A stretch of 64,000 nucleotides of DNA. It comes from Chryseobacterium sp. JV274. GTDB taxonomy: Bacteria; Bacteroidota; Bacteroidia; Flavobacteriales; Weeksellaceae. The translations under genes and the position numbers were made by a program. The notes beneath the pieces are model-generated. The model was not told the origin of the DNA. It was given only the letters and a program-made list of their open reading frames with translations, and ran no database searches. The DNA lies in NCBI RefSeq assembly GCF_903969135.1, contig NZ_LR824569.1, positions 4,609,001 to 4,673,000 on the forward strand. Reading direction: 5' to 3'. Below are positions 54,779 to 62,873 of this stretch, in pieces; within the stretch, counting starts at the first letter, position 1, and every line of letters begins with the position of its first letter.

Positions 54779-56041
54779 TTATTTTACATATAATCTCATT
54801 CTTTCTTCATACTCAGGTTTCAGTTTTAAAAGTTTCCATATTTTTCTATCATCAGGATTACTGATCCGGTAGAAAATGATTTTGTCTGCAGAATATTTGA
54901 AATAGGGATGATTTTTAAGCCATTCCTCAGGAGCATCCACTAATGAATATCTGGGTACATCTGAAGCATTCAAAGGTGCTGTTGAGATCAGCTTCTGAAC
55001 AAGATCCTGATCAATATTGTATGTACTTAAAATCTGTTGCTTATTGATAAAGCCTCCTAACTTTTTTCTGAAGCCAATAATAGAACCGGCACTCCTTTCA
55101 TCCAGACCAAACTCTATTAGCTGTCTGAAAGTAATCGTATTGAGATCTGTTTTTGAAAAATCTGTTTTTTCCTGTTGCTTTTCCTGAATTCTGATATAAG
55201 GTTTCATTTCCTGAAATTTCTCTGCAGAAATCACAAAACATTTCTGCAGATCTTCTATACTTTTAAAACTTCCCCGTAGATTTCTATCCCGGTAATTAAT
55301 GATGGTAATGGCTTGTTTTTCTGAAAACCCAAAAGCTTTCCAGCCCTCCAGGTCCTGTTGATTAGGATCAAAAGAATGGTATTGGATTTTGGTTTTGGCA
55401 GTATTATTCTTTGTGGAATTTTGGAAAGTTTCGGGAGTTTTCACTGGCAAAAGCAAATAAGATTCAAGTTTGCTGTAATTTTCAGGAGAGATGATGAAAC
55501 ACTCTTTAAACTTCTCCTTGCTGATAAAGCTTCCTCCCAGATAATTCCTGTATTTTAAAATAGCTTCTGCCTGTCTTTCACTGAAACCCATTTTGAGCCA
55601 GTCATTGGCAGAAAACCTATCAGGATTGAATTTTCCTGAAATAATAATTTCTTTCTTTCCATATGCATTGTGTCCTTCTAAATTCTTCCTCTCTGCTGTT
55701 TCAGGAAGTAGAATAGATGATTCCAATTCACTGAATTTTTCTTCAGAAATAGCGTAACATTTTTTCAACTGTTCTTTTGAATTAAATTTTCCTCCTACAA
55801 TATCTTTATACTTGAGAATTGTAGCAGTCTGTTTCTCTGAAAATCCAAGTTTCTGCCATTGTTCTTTGTTCAGTGTATTGGGATCAAAATCTGATAGATC
55901 CACAGAATTTGAAGAACTTGCAATGAACTTTACATCAGGGAAAGGTTCTTTTTCCCGACTGGTGTACTTTTGGTAGGCCAGTAAAATAGTCAGCAAAGTG
56001 ACCATAAATGCTAATTTTCGGTAATAGTTTTTTCTCATCAT
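54779..56041 (-). CDS. Membrane-anchored protein with four ComEA-like helix-hairpin-helix repeats
   Basis: A 420-residue protein with an N-terminal hydrophobic anchor (about 9-25) and four repeats of about 60 residues (50-111, 137-199, 222-284 and 296-358). Each carries the pattern FDPN...W.KLGFSEKQA..ILKYR...GGxFxSKEQLKKCYxISxEKF, which is the helix-hairpin-helix / ComEA type fold. The last repeat is the least typical. A short degenerate C-terminal part follows. Such domains bind DNA without sequence preference, so a periplasmic DNA-uptake role is conceivable, but many Bacteroidetes proteins of this shape are uncharacterised. Single gene. Confidence 0.82.
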   Translation of the reverse strand: MMRKNYYRKLAFMVTLLTILLAYQKYTSREKEPFPDVKFIASSSNSVDLSDFDPNTLNKEQWQKLGFSEKQTATILKYKDIVGGKFNSKEQLKKCYAISEEKFSELESSILLPETAERKNLEGHNAYGKKEIIISGKFNPDRFSANDWLKMGFSERQAEAILKYRNYLGGSFISKEKFKECFIISPENYSKLESYLLLPVKTPETFQNSTKNNTAKTKIQYHSFDPNQQDLEGWKAFGFSEKQAITIINYRDRNLRGSFKSIEDLQKCFVISAEKFQEMKPYIRIQEKQQEKTDFSKTDLNTITFRQLIEFGLDERSAGSIIGFRKKLGGFINKQQILSTYNIDQDLVQKLISTAPLNASDVPRYSLVDAPEEWLKNHPYFKYSADKIIFYRISNPDDRKIWKLLKLKPEYEERMRLYVK

Positions 56042-56412
56042 ATGGTAAAAATATCAATAAAAATAAAGTGTGTCAATACTTGATAATGAAATGATTAAAG
56101 ATGATATGCAGATTGTGTTTAATGCTTAAAAAGGAAATGGAAATTTGATATTTTATAAGATATAATTTCGTAATTGAGCGTGAATTTTTTTTGATTAATG
56201 TTGATCTTTTTGTTTGTAATGCGACAAGTTTTGTCGTTGTGTATAGATAATTTTGCATCAGTAAAATGAAAATATCAATATAAATTAAGAGGATTTAATA
56301 ATAAATAGTATGATTTACAGCATACCACATGAAAGTCATTCTCGTGTCTTAAAAAGTGTTAAATTCGCACAGTTTTAATAAACTAATTACTAACTCAGAA
56401 AACAACATTGGA
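56042..56412. other. A/T-rich region upstream of the RHS remnant
   Basis: No gene in these 371 bp. CGACAAGTTTTGTCG (56222-56236) is a short palindrome. TAATTTTG at 56248-56255 is an exact -7 match, with TTG at 56231-56233 only 14 bp before it. It may be the former promoter region of the RHS gene. Confidence 0.4.
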
Positions 56413-57807
56413 ATGAAAATAGTGAACAAAGTAATAAGCTATCTTATCTTAAAGAAATCGGAACCGGAAATGCAATAAGCGGGTACCCTTTGGCATCAGG
56501 AAGTACTATTCTTATGATATCAATGGAAATATGAAGACTCAACTGGATAAAGGGATTTCCTCCATCCAATATAATTATTTAAATTACCAGGAAAGATTAC
56601 TCAAAACTCCAAAGTAACAGACTATATTTACAGAGCAGATGGCGTGAAAGTAAGAAAAGTTTTTGGGACAGAAACAACTGATTATCTGGACGGCTTTCAG
56701 TATACTAATTCCGTATTGAAATTCTTTCCAACGGCAGAAGGGTATTTTAATGTTGAGACCGGAAAGTATGTGTATAACTACACAGATCACCTTGGAAATG
56801 TTAGATTAAGCTATGCTAAAAGTGGAGCAGGAACAGAGATCATTGAAGAAAGTAATTATTATCCGTTTGGATTGAAACATGAAGGGTATAATGTTTTATC
56901 GGGGAATTCTGCGTATAAATATAAGTACAATGGCAAGGAGCTTCAAGAGACTGGTATGTATGATTATGGAGCGAGGATGTATATGCCGGACCTAGGAAGG
57001 TGGGGAGTTCAGGATGCTTTAGGAGAGTTATATTATAACAATAGTCCTTATAGCTATGTAACTAATAATCCTATAAGGCTTATTGATCCTACAGGAATGT
57101 GGATAGATATACAAGATGGAGATACAACTTATCGTTATAATAATGGCAAACTATATACACAAAATGGAAAAACTAAAAAGTGGGATGTTGAAGCAAGCGT
57201 AGGTGATACTAGCTATGCAGGGCAAATTTTATCTGCATTAACATCTATATCTAGTGATAAAGAAAGCTCTTTTGGGAAAACTTTTTTAGGTTTATTTGCA
57301 AATGACAATATAAATACAACAATACAGTCTAGTGAAGGAACTTCTTATGCAGGGAAAAATGGAACATATACGGATGGTTCAGGTGTAGTAACTTCTTTTA
57401 CACAAGATGTTAATACATATACATCCAAGTTTGGTGAAACTCCTATAAAGACAAAAATTCCTTTTCATGTAACTTTATTTCACGAATTAGGACACTCTTT
57501 TTTTGATCAAACTGCATCCCATGAAGAACTTGGTAAATCTTGGGTAAATGCAGATGATGAAAATAATTTTTCTAAGGATATTCCACAATCAGAAATTGCG
57601 GCTTCATATATTGAAAATTTACTGCGCTCCGAACAAGGGCTACCAATCCGAACAAGCTATAGCCCCGATGCTGCTATTTCAACAACATTAGTTAATACTA
57701 ATAGTATACAATGGCGTCCTACAGTTCGTAATGTCAACACACGAGTTTTCACTATGCCAGTAAATGTTCAGGTTATTTACAATAAAATATTGAATAGTAA
57801 AAAATAA
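56413..57807 (+). pseudogene. RHS gene: deleted middle, frameshifted, with intact core and HELGH metallopeptidase-like C-terminus
   Basis: The ATG at 56413 opens MKIVNKVISYLI, like the start of flavobacterial RHS proteins, then breaks. Pieces with RHS phrases follow (KYYSYDINGNMKTQLDKG), then a 1-bp shift near 56584 relative to the second copy at 58395. From 56644 an open frame of 387 residues carries YVYNYTDHLGNVRLSY (43-57), YNGKELQETGMYDYGARMY (95-113), the DALGE core end and NNPIRLIDPTGMW (141-153). After residue 153 comes a distinct C-terminal domain with HELGH (280-284) and ENLLRSEQGLPIRTSY (324-339), similar to M91/NleD-like toxin peptidases. The 3' part may still be expressed from an internal start; this is uncertain. 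Confidence 0.75.
56557..56715 (+). repeat. RHS core direct repeat, copy A
   Basis: This 159-bp stretch encodes the RHS piece SSIQYNYLN..KITQNSKVTDYIY..ADG..KVFGTETTDYLDGFQYTNSV and is almost identical to 58395-58555. Compared with copy B it lacks one T in the run near 56584 (AAATTACC rather than AAATTTACC), which shifts its frame. Confidence 0.9.
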
Positions 57808-57811
57808 TATC

Positions 57812-58318
57812 ATGCGAAAATATATTTATATGTCTTTGTTCTTTTTTTTCTTGAATTGTAATCCCTTGTATAAACAATATCAAGAAATGAATAAAAATGC
57901 TAAGGGAAATTTATATAATGAACAACTTAGAAATATTAAATCTATTCTTTCTAAAGAGAATAGGAGAGCTATTTTAATAATATCTTGGGAAAAAAATATC
58001 TTGGGAAAAGATGGGGGACTTTATTATAAGGCATTAATATATGATCCATTAAGCGGAGAAAAGAAATTGTTTAGAACAACAGAAAGAAATCCGGAAACGA
58101 TAATAATCCCTGAAGATAATTCTGATGTGAATTTCAAAGAATTGATATACATATTAGACAACTATATAAATGGTAATGAAGAATATCTATTGTCGTTAAA
58201 GGACTCCTTTAATAGTGCGGAAATTGGATATCCTTACTACATTTATGATTTTGCGAAGGGTAAAAAAATAAAAATAAAATCCTTTGTTTTCGATAAAAAC
58301 GGAAAATTGATTCAATAG
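57812..58318 (+). CDS. Small lipoprotein, candidate immunity protein for the RHS metallopeptidase-like toxin
   Basis: A 168-residue protein. The lipobox-like MSLFFFFLNC gives Cys16 as the lipid-attachment site; the mature part is charged and mixed alpha/beta, with no motif I recognise. It begins 4 bp after the RHS stop, so it is co-transcribed, and a terminator follows it. Polymorphic-toxin loci place the immunity gene directly after the toxin, and a membrane-anchored immunity protein would suit an enzyme acting in the periplasm. The role is inferred from position alone. The low G+C of this gene and of the toxin domain suggests transfer. Confidence 0.6.
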   Translation: MRKYIYMSLFFFFLNCNPLYKQYQEMNKNAKGNLYNEQLRNIKSILSKENRRAILIISWEKNILGKDGGLYYKALIYDPLSGEKKLFRTTERNPETIIIPEDNSDVNFKELIYILDNYINGNEEYLLSLKDSFNSAEIGYPYYIYDFAKGKKIKIKSFVFDKNGKLIQ

Positions 58319-58338
58319 TTTCTATTGATGAACACATG

Positions 58339-58366
58339 AAAACCACTGTGCAAAGCAGTGGTTTTT
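58339..58366 (+). terminator. Terminator of the RHS/lipoprotein unit
   Basis: Arms AAAACCACTG / CAGTGGTTTT followed by T residues, 20 bp after the lipoprotein stop. Confidence 0.85.
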
Positions 58367-58394
58367 ATCTTATAAACAGCTTCAATCAATTATA

Positions 58395-58555
58395 TTCCTC
58401 CATTCAATATAATTATCTAAATTTACCAGGTAAGATTACTCAAAACTCCAAAGTAACAGACTATATTTACAAAGCAGATGGCGATGAAAGTAAGAAAGGT
58501 TTTTGGTACAGAAACAACTGATTATTTGGACGGCTTTCAGTATACTAATTCCGTA
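58395..58555 (+). repeat. RHS core direct repeat, copy B (orphan remnant)
   Basis: A 161-bp copy of the RHS core at 56557-56715, after the toxin/lipoprotein unit. It retains the correct frame in its first half (SSIQYNYLNLPGKITQNSKV) but has one extra A near 58482 (GGCGATGAAAG against GGCGTGAAAG), so it is frameshifted later, and ends with TNSV then a stop. It is a second, displaced RHS fragment with no toxin tip attached. Confidence 0.88.
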
Positions 58556-58572
58556 TAAAAATGTATTTTTAC

Positions 58573-58608
58573 AAAAACTCCGCTGCAATTAATTGCAGCG
58601 GAGTTTTT
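58573..58608. terminator. Strong bidirectional terminator between the RHS remnant and merR-like gene
   Basis: Perfect 18-bp arms, AAAAACTCCGCTGCAATT and its complement, with A- and T-ends, 16 bp after the stop of the minus-strand gene. Confidence 0.85.
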
Positions 58609-58624
58609 TATATTTTCAAAAAAT

Positions 58625-58969
58625 TTATTCTTCCTCCCTTTCTCCCAAAGATTCTTTGAGCTTAATAAGCTCAGCTTTTACAAACTCAAGTCGGTCAATT
58701 AGGGTGATGGTTTCAGAGATTTTACTGTTTGTAGTCAGGGCGATGCGGGCTCCGTCCAGCGTGTATCCTTTTTCTTTTACCAGATGGTAAATCATCTGAA
58801 GATTTTTGATATCCTCAGGAGTGAAATATCGGTTGCCTTTCCTGTTTTTTTTAGGCTTGATAATTGGGAATTCCTGTTCCCAGTAACGTATTAATGAAGT
58901 GTTTACGTCGAATGCTTTTGCCACTTCTCCTATAGAATAATACAGTTTATCAGCTAAATTTATTTTCAT
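58625..58969 (-). CDS. MerR family transcriptional regulator
   Basis: A 114-residue one-domain regulator. The winged helix-turn-helix is clear: YYSIGEVAKAFDVNTSLIRYWEQEFPIIKPKKNRKGNRYFTPEDI (10-54), followed by the helical IKNLQMIYHLVKEKGYTLDGAR (about 54-75). A short charged coiled-coil tail (80-114, ERVxFVKAELIKLKESL-like) should mediate dimerisation. No effector domain or metal-binding cysteines are present, so it does not look like a metal sensor. Similar short MerR proteins are common, and mostly uncharacterised, in Bacteroidetes. Targets are unknown. Confidence 0.88.
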   Translation of the reverse strand: MKINLADKLYYSIGEVAKAFDVNTSLIRYWEQEFPIIKPKKNRKGNRYFTPEDIKNLQMIYHLVKEKGYTLDGARIALTTNSKISETITLIDRLEFVKAELIKLKESLGEREEE

Positions 58970-59144
58970 TTTTCAACTCCTAAACTTCAAAGATAAAAAT
59001 TTTTTAAAGTTTTATCCAAAATATATTACAAAAAGTGCGGTCAGACTTTATGTAAAGGGAAAATATAAAGATAAAGCGGTCATGAAATAACTCTGTTTAT
59101 TATAATAGATAGGAAGGGCCGCAGTATGCCAGTTCTTTTTTGTT

Positions 59145-59152
59145 TAAATTTG
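59145..59152 (+). promoter_or_regulatory. Possible -7 box of the AraC gene
   Basis: TAAATTTG matches TAnnTTTG exactly, 28 bp before the start codon; no well-placed TTG upstream. Confidence 0.3.
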
Positions 59153-59180
59153 TGAATCCTTACCATACATAATATAAGTG

Positions 59181-60062
59181 ATGAATCCTATCTCTGTTCT
59201 TCATATCGATCTTTTCCAGGCAGGTAAAAATACGTCAGATTTTTATTTTAATACAATGAAGAATCATTTGGTGGTAGGACATCGTCATATAGAAAAGCCA
59301 CACAGACATGATTTCTACGCTGCTGTACTTTTTACCAAAGGAGCAGGGATACATGAAATTGATTTTCAGAAGTATGATGTTTCTGAGGGAAGTCTTTTCT
59401 TCCTGTCACCGGGGCAGATTCACAGCTGGGAGCTTTCAGAAGATATTGATGGGTATATTTTCTTTTGCTCTCAGGAATTCTATGAAATGCATTATGTAAA
59501 TCAGAAACTGAGGAATTTCCCCTTTTTCGGATCGGTGTCTTTTCCTAGAAAACTTCAGCTGGATAGTTTGGAACTGAAGAAAAATATAACTTTATTTCAG
59601 GAACTCGGAGAAGAACATCGGGCTAAAAATATAATGAAAGAAGGTCTTATTCTGTCATTGATGTCGCAGATCTTTATTAATTCCAGCAGATTATTTTCAA
59701 GAGATTTTGATACACAGGCTTCTGCTGCCGGACTTTCTTATTTTAAACATTATCAGGATTTTGAAAATTTGATTGAACAGCATTTTGCAGAATATAAATC
59801 GATTGCCCATTATGCATCTTTATTAGGTATTTCTTCCAAACATCTGAACAGGATTGCACAGACCGTTGTTCAAAAAACCGCTACAGATGTTATTACAGAA
59901 AGAGTAGTGTTGGAAGCCAAAAGAATGTTGATGTATCTGGATGAAAGCCTGGTTGAAATTGCTTTCAGATTAGGATATGAAGAATATTCCTACTTTGTAA
60001 GAGTATTCCGGAAAAACTCCGGAATGACTCCCACCCAGTTTATGAGGAAATATAAAGCTTAA
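59181..60062 (+). CDS. AraC family transcriptional regulator
   Basis: A 293-residue regulator. I use the ATG at 59181; a GTG directly before it (59178) would add one residue. The N-terminal cupin-like sensor domain includes HRHIEKPHRHDFYAAVLF (about 35-52) and EGSLFFLSPGQIHSW (about 71-85). The C-terminal half has two helix-turn-helix units: the first includes YASLLGISSKHLNRIAQ (about 212-228), the second VEIAFRLGYEEYSYFVRVFRKNSGMTPTQF (about 259-288). Effector and targets are not known. It is convergent with ccoG. Confidence 0.9.
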   Translation: MNPISVLHIDLFQAGKNTSDFYFNTMKNHLVVGHRHIEKPHRHDFYAAVLFTKGAGIHEIDFQKYDVSEGSLFFLSPGQIHSWELSEDIDGYIFFCSQEFYEMHYVNQKLRNFPFFGSVSFPRKLQLDSLELKKNITLFQELGEEHRAKNIMKEGLILSLMSQIFINSSRLFSRDFDTQASAAGLSYFKHYQDFENLIEQHFAEYKSIAHYASLLGISSKHLNRIAQTVVQKTATDVITERVVLEAKRMLMYLDESLVEIAFRLGYEEYSYFVRVFRKNSGMTPTQFMRKYKA

Positions 60063-60147
60063 TGAGTTTAAAGTTTATGGTTTAAAGTTGCTGGTTGCCA
60101 TGTATTTGATTTTAAATACTTCCTATCAATATTTCACAGAGTATTTT

Positions 60148-60184
60148 CCCTAATCCCTAATCCCTAATCCCTAATCCCTAATTC
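60148..60184. repeat. (TCCCTAA)5 microsatellite
   Basis: About five tandem copies of the 7-mer TCCCTAA lie in the convergent gap between the AraC gene and ccoG. It is not in a reading frame, so length changes would not disrupt either gene. Confidence 0.9.
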
Positions 60185-60205
60185 CTGCAACCTATCATCT
60201 GCCAC

Positions 60206-61648
60206 CTACAAAGCTAACTTAAACGGTCCTTCAAAAGTCGTTTCAAACGAATCTACGAGTTTTCCCTTTTCATCAAAAACTCCGATGACCATATTTTGTT
60301 TTGAAAACTTAATGTCTTCTTCAGGGAAGGAAATATTAATGTTCCCTTTCAGGATCTGGTCTCCTTTTAAGATGATTGTTTCAGAGCCGAAATAAGTGAT
60401 TTCAGCATTCAATGGGGTGATAACTTTGATGTTCAACGTCTTTTTTTCATTAGATTTATTAAGAAGAGTATAAATAAAGGTATTGGTGATTTTACCGTTT
60501 TTAACGAAAAATGTAGAGCCTGCCGGTTTGATAAATTTCGCTTCCATAGAACCGCGATCATACATTAAAAATCCAAGGAATCCGATCAGCAATGCCAGAA
60601 TAACGGTCGTTGCCTTCATTCTTGGTGTAAATCTGAACTTTTCGCGGTTTTCAATTTCTGATTCTGTAGCATAACGAACTAATCCTTTAGGTAAACCTAC
60701 CTTTTCCATTACTTCATCACAGGCATCAATACAAGCTGTACAATTCACGCACTCCAGTTGCTGCCCGTTTCTGATGTCAATTCCCGTAGGACAGACAACA
60801 ACGCATTGGTTACAATCAATACAATCTCCCTTACCAGCAGCTTTTCTATCTTCATTATTTTTCCATTTTGAACGGCCTTCTCCTCTTTTAAAATCGTAAT
60901 ATACGTTGATTGTCTGTTTATCAATCAGAACTCCCTGAAGCCTTCCGTAAGGGCAGACCAGAGTACATACCTGCTCGCGAAGCCATGCAAAAACAAAATA
61001 GAAAGTCATCGTGAAAAAGATCATCGTAATAAACTTTAAAGGATGTTCTGAAGGCCCTTCAAGCATAATCTGGAAAACCTGTTCATAGCCTACGATATAC
61101 ATAAACATAAAAGTAGAGCAGAGCAGGGAAATCAAAATAAATACGGACCATTTTGTAAGTCTCTTCCTTATTTTTTCAGCATCCCATTCCTGTCTGTCAA
61201 GTTTCATCTGTTTATTTCGGTCTCCTTCGATCCAATATTCTATTTTACGGAAAACCATTTCCATAAAAAGAGTTTGAGGACAAAGCCAGCCGCAGAATAT
61301 CCTTCCGAAAACTACCGTAAATAACATCACAAAAATAACGGAAGTTACTGCTCCCAATGCAAGGATAAAAAAATCCTGCAGATAGAAAGGCTGCCCGAGG
61401 ATAAAGAATTTCCTGTCGATAACATTGATGAGCAGAAAAGGATTGTTGTTGATCTTTACAAAAGGCAGTCCGAAAAAAAGGGCAAGAAGAAAATAGCTGG
61501 TGTAATTCCTGTAATTGGTGTATTTTCCTTTAGGCTTTCTGGGGAATATCCACTTCCTTTTTCCGGTTTCATCCATTGTTCCCACTGAATTTCTGAAATC
61601 TTCACTTTCAATTTCCAAAGACTTGATATTGTTGGACTCTGCGCTCAT
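60206..61648 (-). CDS. ccoG: Cytochrome c oxidase accessory protein CcoG
   Basis: A 480-residue inner-membrane iron-sulfur protein (RdxA/CcoG family). Four or five hydrophobic helices (about 50-66, 92-116, 166-188, 205-224 and 346-360) and two ferredoxin-type motifs, C276-C279-C282-C286 and C300-C303-C306-C310, hold two [4Fe-4S] clusters. The further pairs FCGWLCPQ (119-125) and CTLVCPYGRLQG (228-239) are also conserved. A C-terminal Ig-like domain (about 365-480) lies outside. It helps insert copper into cbb3 oxidase. Interestingly, no ccoNOP gene is in this window. Confidence 0.94.
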   Translation of the reverse strand: MSAESNNIKSLEIESEDFRNSVGTMDETGKRKWIFPRKPKGKYTNYRNYTSYFLLALFFGLPFVKINNNPFLLINVIDRKFFILGQPFYLQDFFILALGAVTSVIFVMLFTVVFGRIFCGWLCPQTLFMEMVFRKIEYWIEGDRNKQMKLDRQEWDAEKIRKRLTKWSVFILISLLCSTFMFMYIVGYEQVFQIMLEGPSEHPLKFITMIFFTMTFYFVFAWLREQVCTLVCPYGRLQGVLIDKQTINVYYDFKRGEGRSKWKNNEDRKAAGKGDCIDCNQCVVVCPTGIDIRNGQQLECVNCTACIDACDEVMEKVGLPKGLVRYATESEIENREKFRFTPRMKATTVILALLIGFLGFLMYDRGSMEAKFIKPAGSTFFVKNGKITNTFIYTLLNKSNEKKTLNIKVITPLNAEITYFGSETIILKGDQILKGNINISFPEEDIKFSKQNMVIGVFDEKGKLVDSFETTFEGPFKLAL

Positions 61649-61904
61649 TATTGTATGCTATAAAAGTATTTTGGTACTATTTTCAACAGGATCATTCTCA
61701 TTTTTTTAATTGATTTTTCATTTAAAAAAGTGATCAATCCTGTTACTGCAAAGCTCCGGATTATATCTCTGCAGTACTAATATGATCTACTTCAAAAATA
61801 GGATAATTGGGACATTTTGTGTTTTTGATTTTTATTGTATCAAAACGGGAAAATATTTTGAAACCTGTAGGTCATATTGTAAATTGCAGGTTTAAAAATG
61901 AAGT

Positions 61905-62798
61905 ATGAAGAATATATTTAAAATAGGCATGATTGGTTTGGTTTTCGCATTGGTAAACTGTCAATCAGTAAATTATAGTAAAATGTTGTATGAAGGAGTA
62001 AAGCCGGAAATGGTTTCTGATACGTTCAGTTTCACAGAAGGACCATCAGCAGATAAAGAAGGGAATGTTTACTTTACCGATCAACCCAATGATAAGATCT
62101 ATTATTGGGACTGGAAAAGCAATAAGGTAATAGAGTTCTTAGACAAGACGGGAAGGGCAAACGGAACACACTTTGATAAAGACGGATATTTGATTACCTG
62201 CTCGGATGATCAGGGAGAGATCTGGAAAATTTCCAAAGACAAGAAAGTAGAAGTTCTGCTTAAAGGTTTTGAAGGAAAAAGGTTGAACGGTCCCAATGAC
62301 GTTTGGAATGATGAAGCCGGAGGAATGTACTTTACAGATCCACTGTACGAAAGAGATTATTGGATCGGTTTTAAACAGGAACTGCAACACAAAAGCCTTT
62401 ATTACAGAGATAAATCAGGGAAAGTTATCAAGCTGGATACATTTACCCAGCCAAATGGAATTGTAGGCAGTGAAAAACTGAAAAAATTATACCTTTCTGA
62501 TATTGATGCCGGGAAAACTTATGTATATGACATATTGGGTGAAGGGAAATTGTCAGAAAAAAGACTTTTCTGTGAAATGGGATCAGACGGAATGGAGCTG
62601 GATAAGCACGGAAACCTTTATCTTACAGGAGATGGAGTACATGTTTTTAACCGTTCCGGAAAGAAAATTTACCATATTCCTATCCCTGAAAAGTGGACTT
62701 CCAATGTAACTTTTGGTGGAGAAAATAATGATATACTTTTTATTACCGCCTCAAAATCTGTGTATACTTTTCCTACCAAAGTAAGAGGAATAAAATAA
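61905..62798 (+). CDS. SMP-30/gluconolactonase-like lipoprotein
   Basis: A 297-residue propeller protein with a lipobox ending at Cys19 (VFALVNC). The SMP-30/gluconolactonase/LRE signatures are FTEGPSADKEGNVYFTDQPN (about 43-62), GRANGTHFDKDGYLITCSDDQG, GPNDVWNDEAGGMYFTDPLY and QPNGIVGSEKLKKLYLSD, with Asn/Asp residues in the places used for the calcium site. It could hydrolyse a sugar lactone at the cell surface, but the substrate is unknown. Monocistronic, followed by the repeat at 62804. Confidence 0.88.
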   Translation: MKNIFKIGMIGLVFALVNCQSVNYSKMLYEGVKPEMVSDTFSFTEGPSADKEGNVYFTDQPNDKIYYWDWKSNKVIEFLDKTGRANGTHFDKDGYLITCSDDQGEIWKISKDKKVEVLLKGFEGKRLNGPNDVWNDEAGGMYFTDPLYERDYWIGFKQELQHKSLYYRDKSGKVIKLDTFTQPNGIVGSEKLKKLYLSDIDAGKTYVYDILGEGKLSEKRLFCEMGSDGMELDKHGNLYLTGDGVHVFNRSGKKIYHIPIPEKWTSNVTFGGENNDILFITASKSVYTFPTKVRGIK

Positions 62799-62803
62799 TA
62801 TGA

Positions 62804-62844
62804 ATGTCATTGCGGAAAGCGATCTCTGCATTTCGCAATGACAT
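62804..62844. repeat. Inverted repeat / possible terminator, CATTGCG family
   Basis: ATGTCATTGCG (62804-62814) and CGCAATGACAT (62834-62844) can pair around a 19-base centre. The core GTCATT is like the other repeat family at 28267 and 33615. It lies between convergent genes, so it may double as a terminator. Confidence 0.6.
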
Positions 62845-62873
62845 ATATATTGTTTGTCTAAAGAATCATATTT

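Noticed and set aside
58336..58521. 61-codon plus-strand frame beginning MKTTVQSSG
   Set aside because: Its start lies inside a terminator hairpin, and the rest is the RHS core remnant; it is not an independent gene.
60148..60184. Possible telomere or CRISPR-type array
   Set aside because: The unit is only 7 bp without spacers, and the site is internal to a bacterial chromosome segment.
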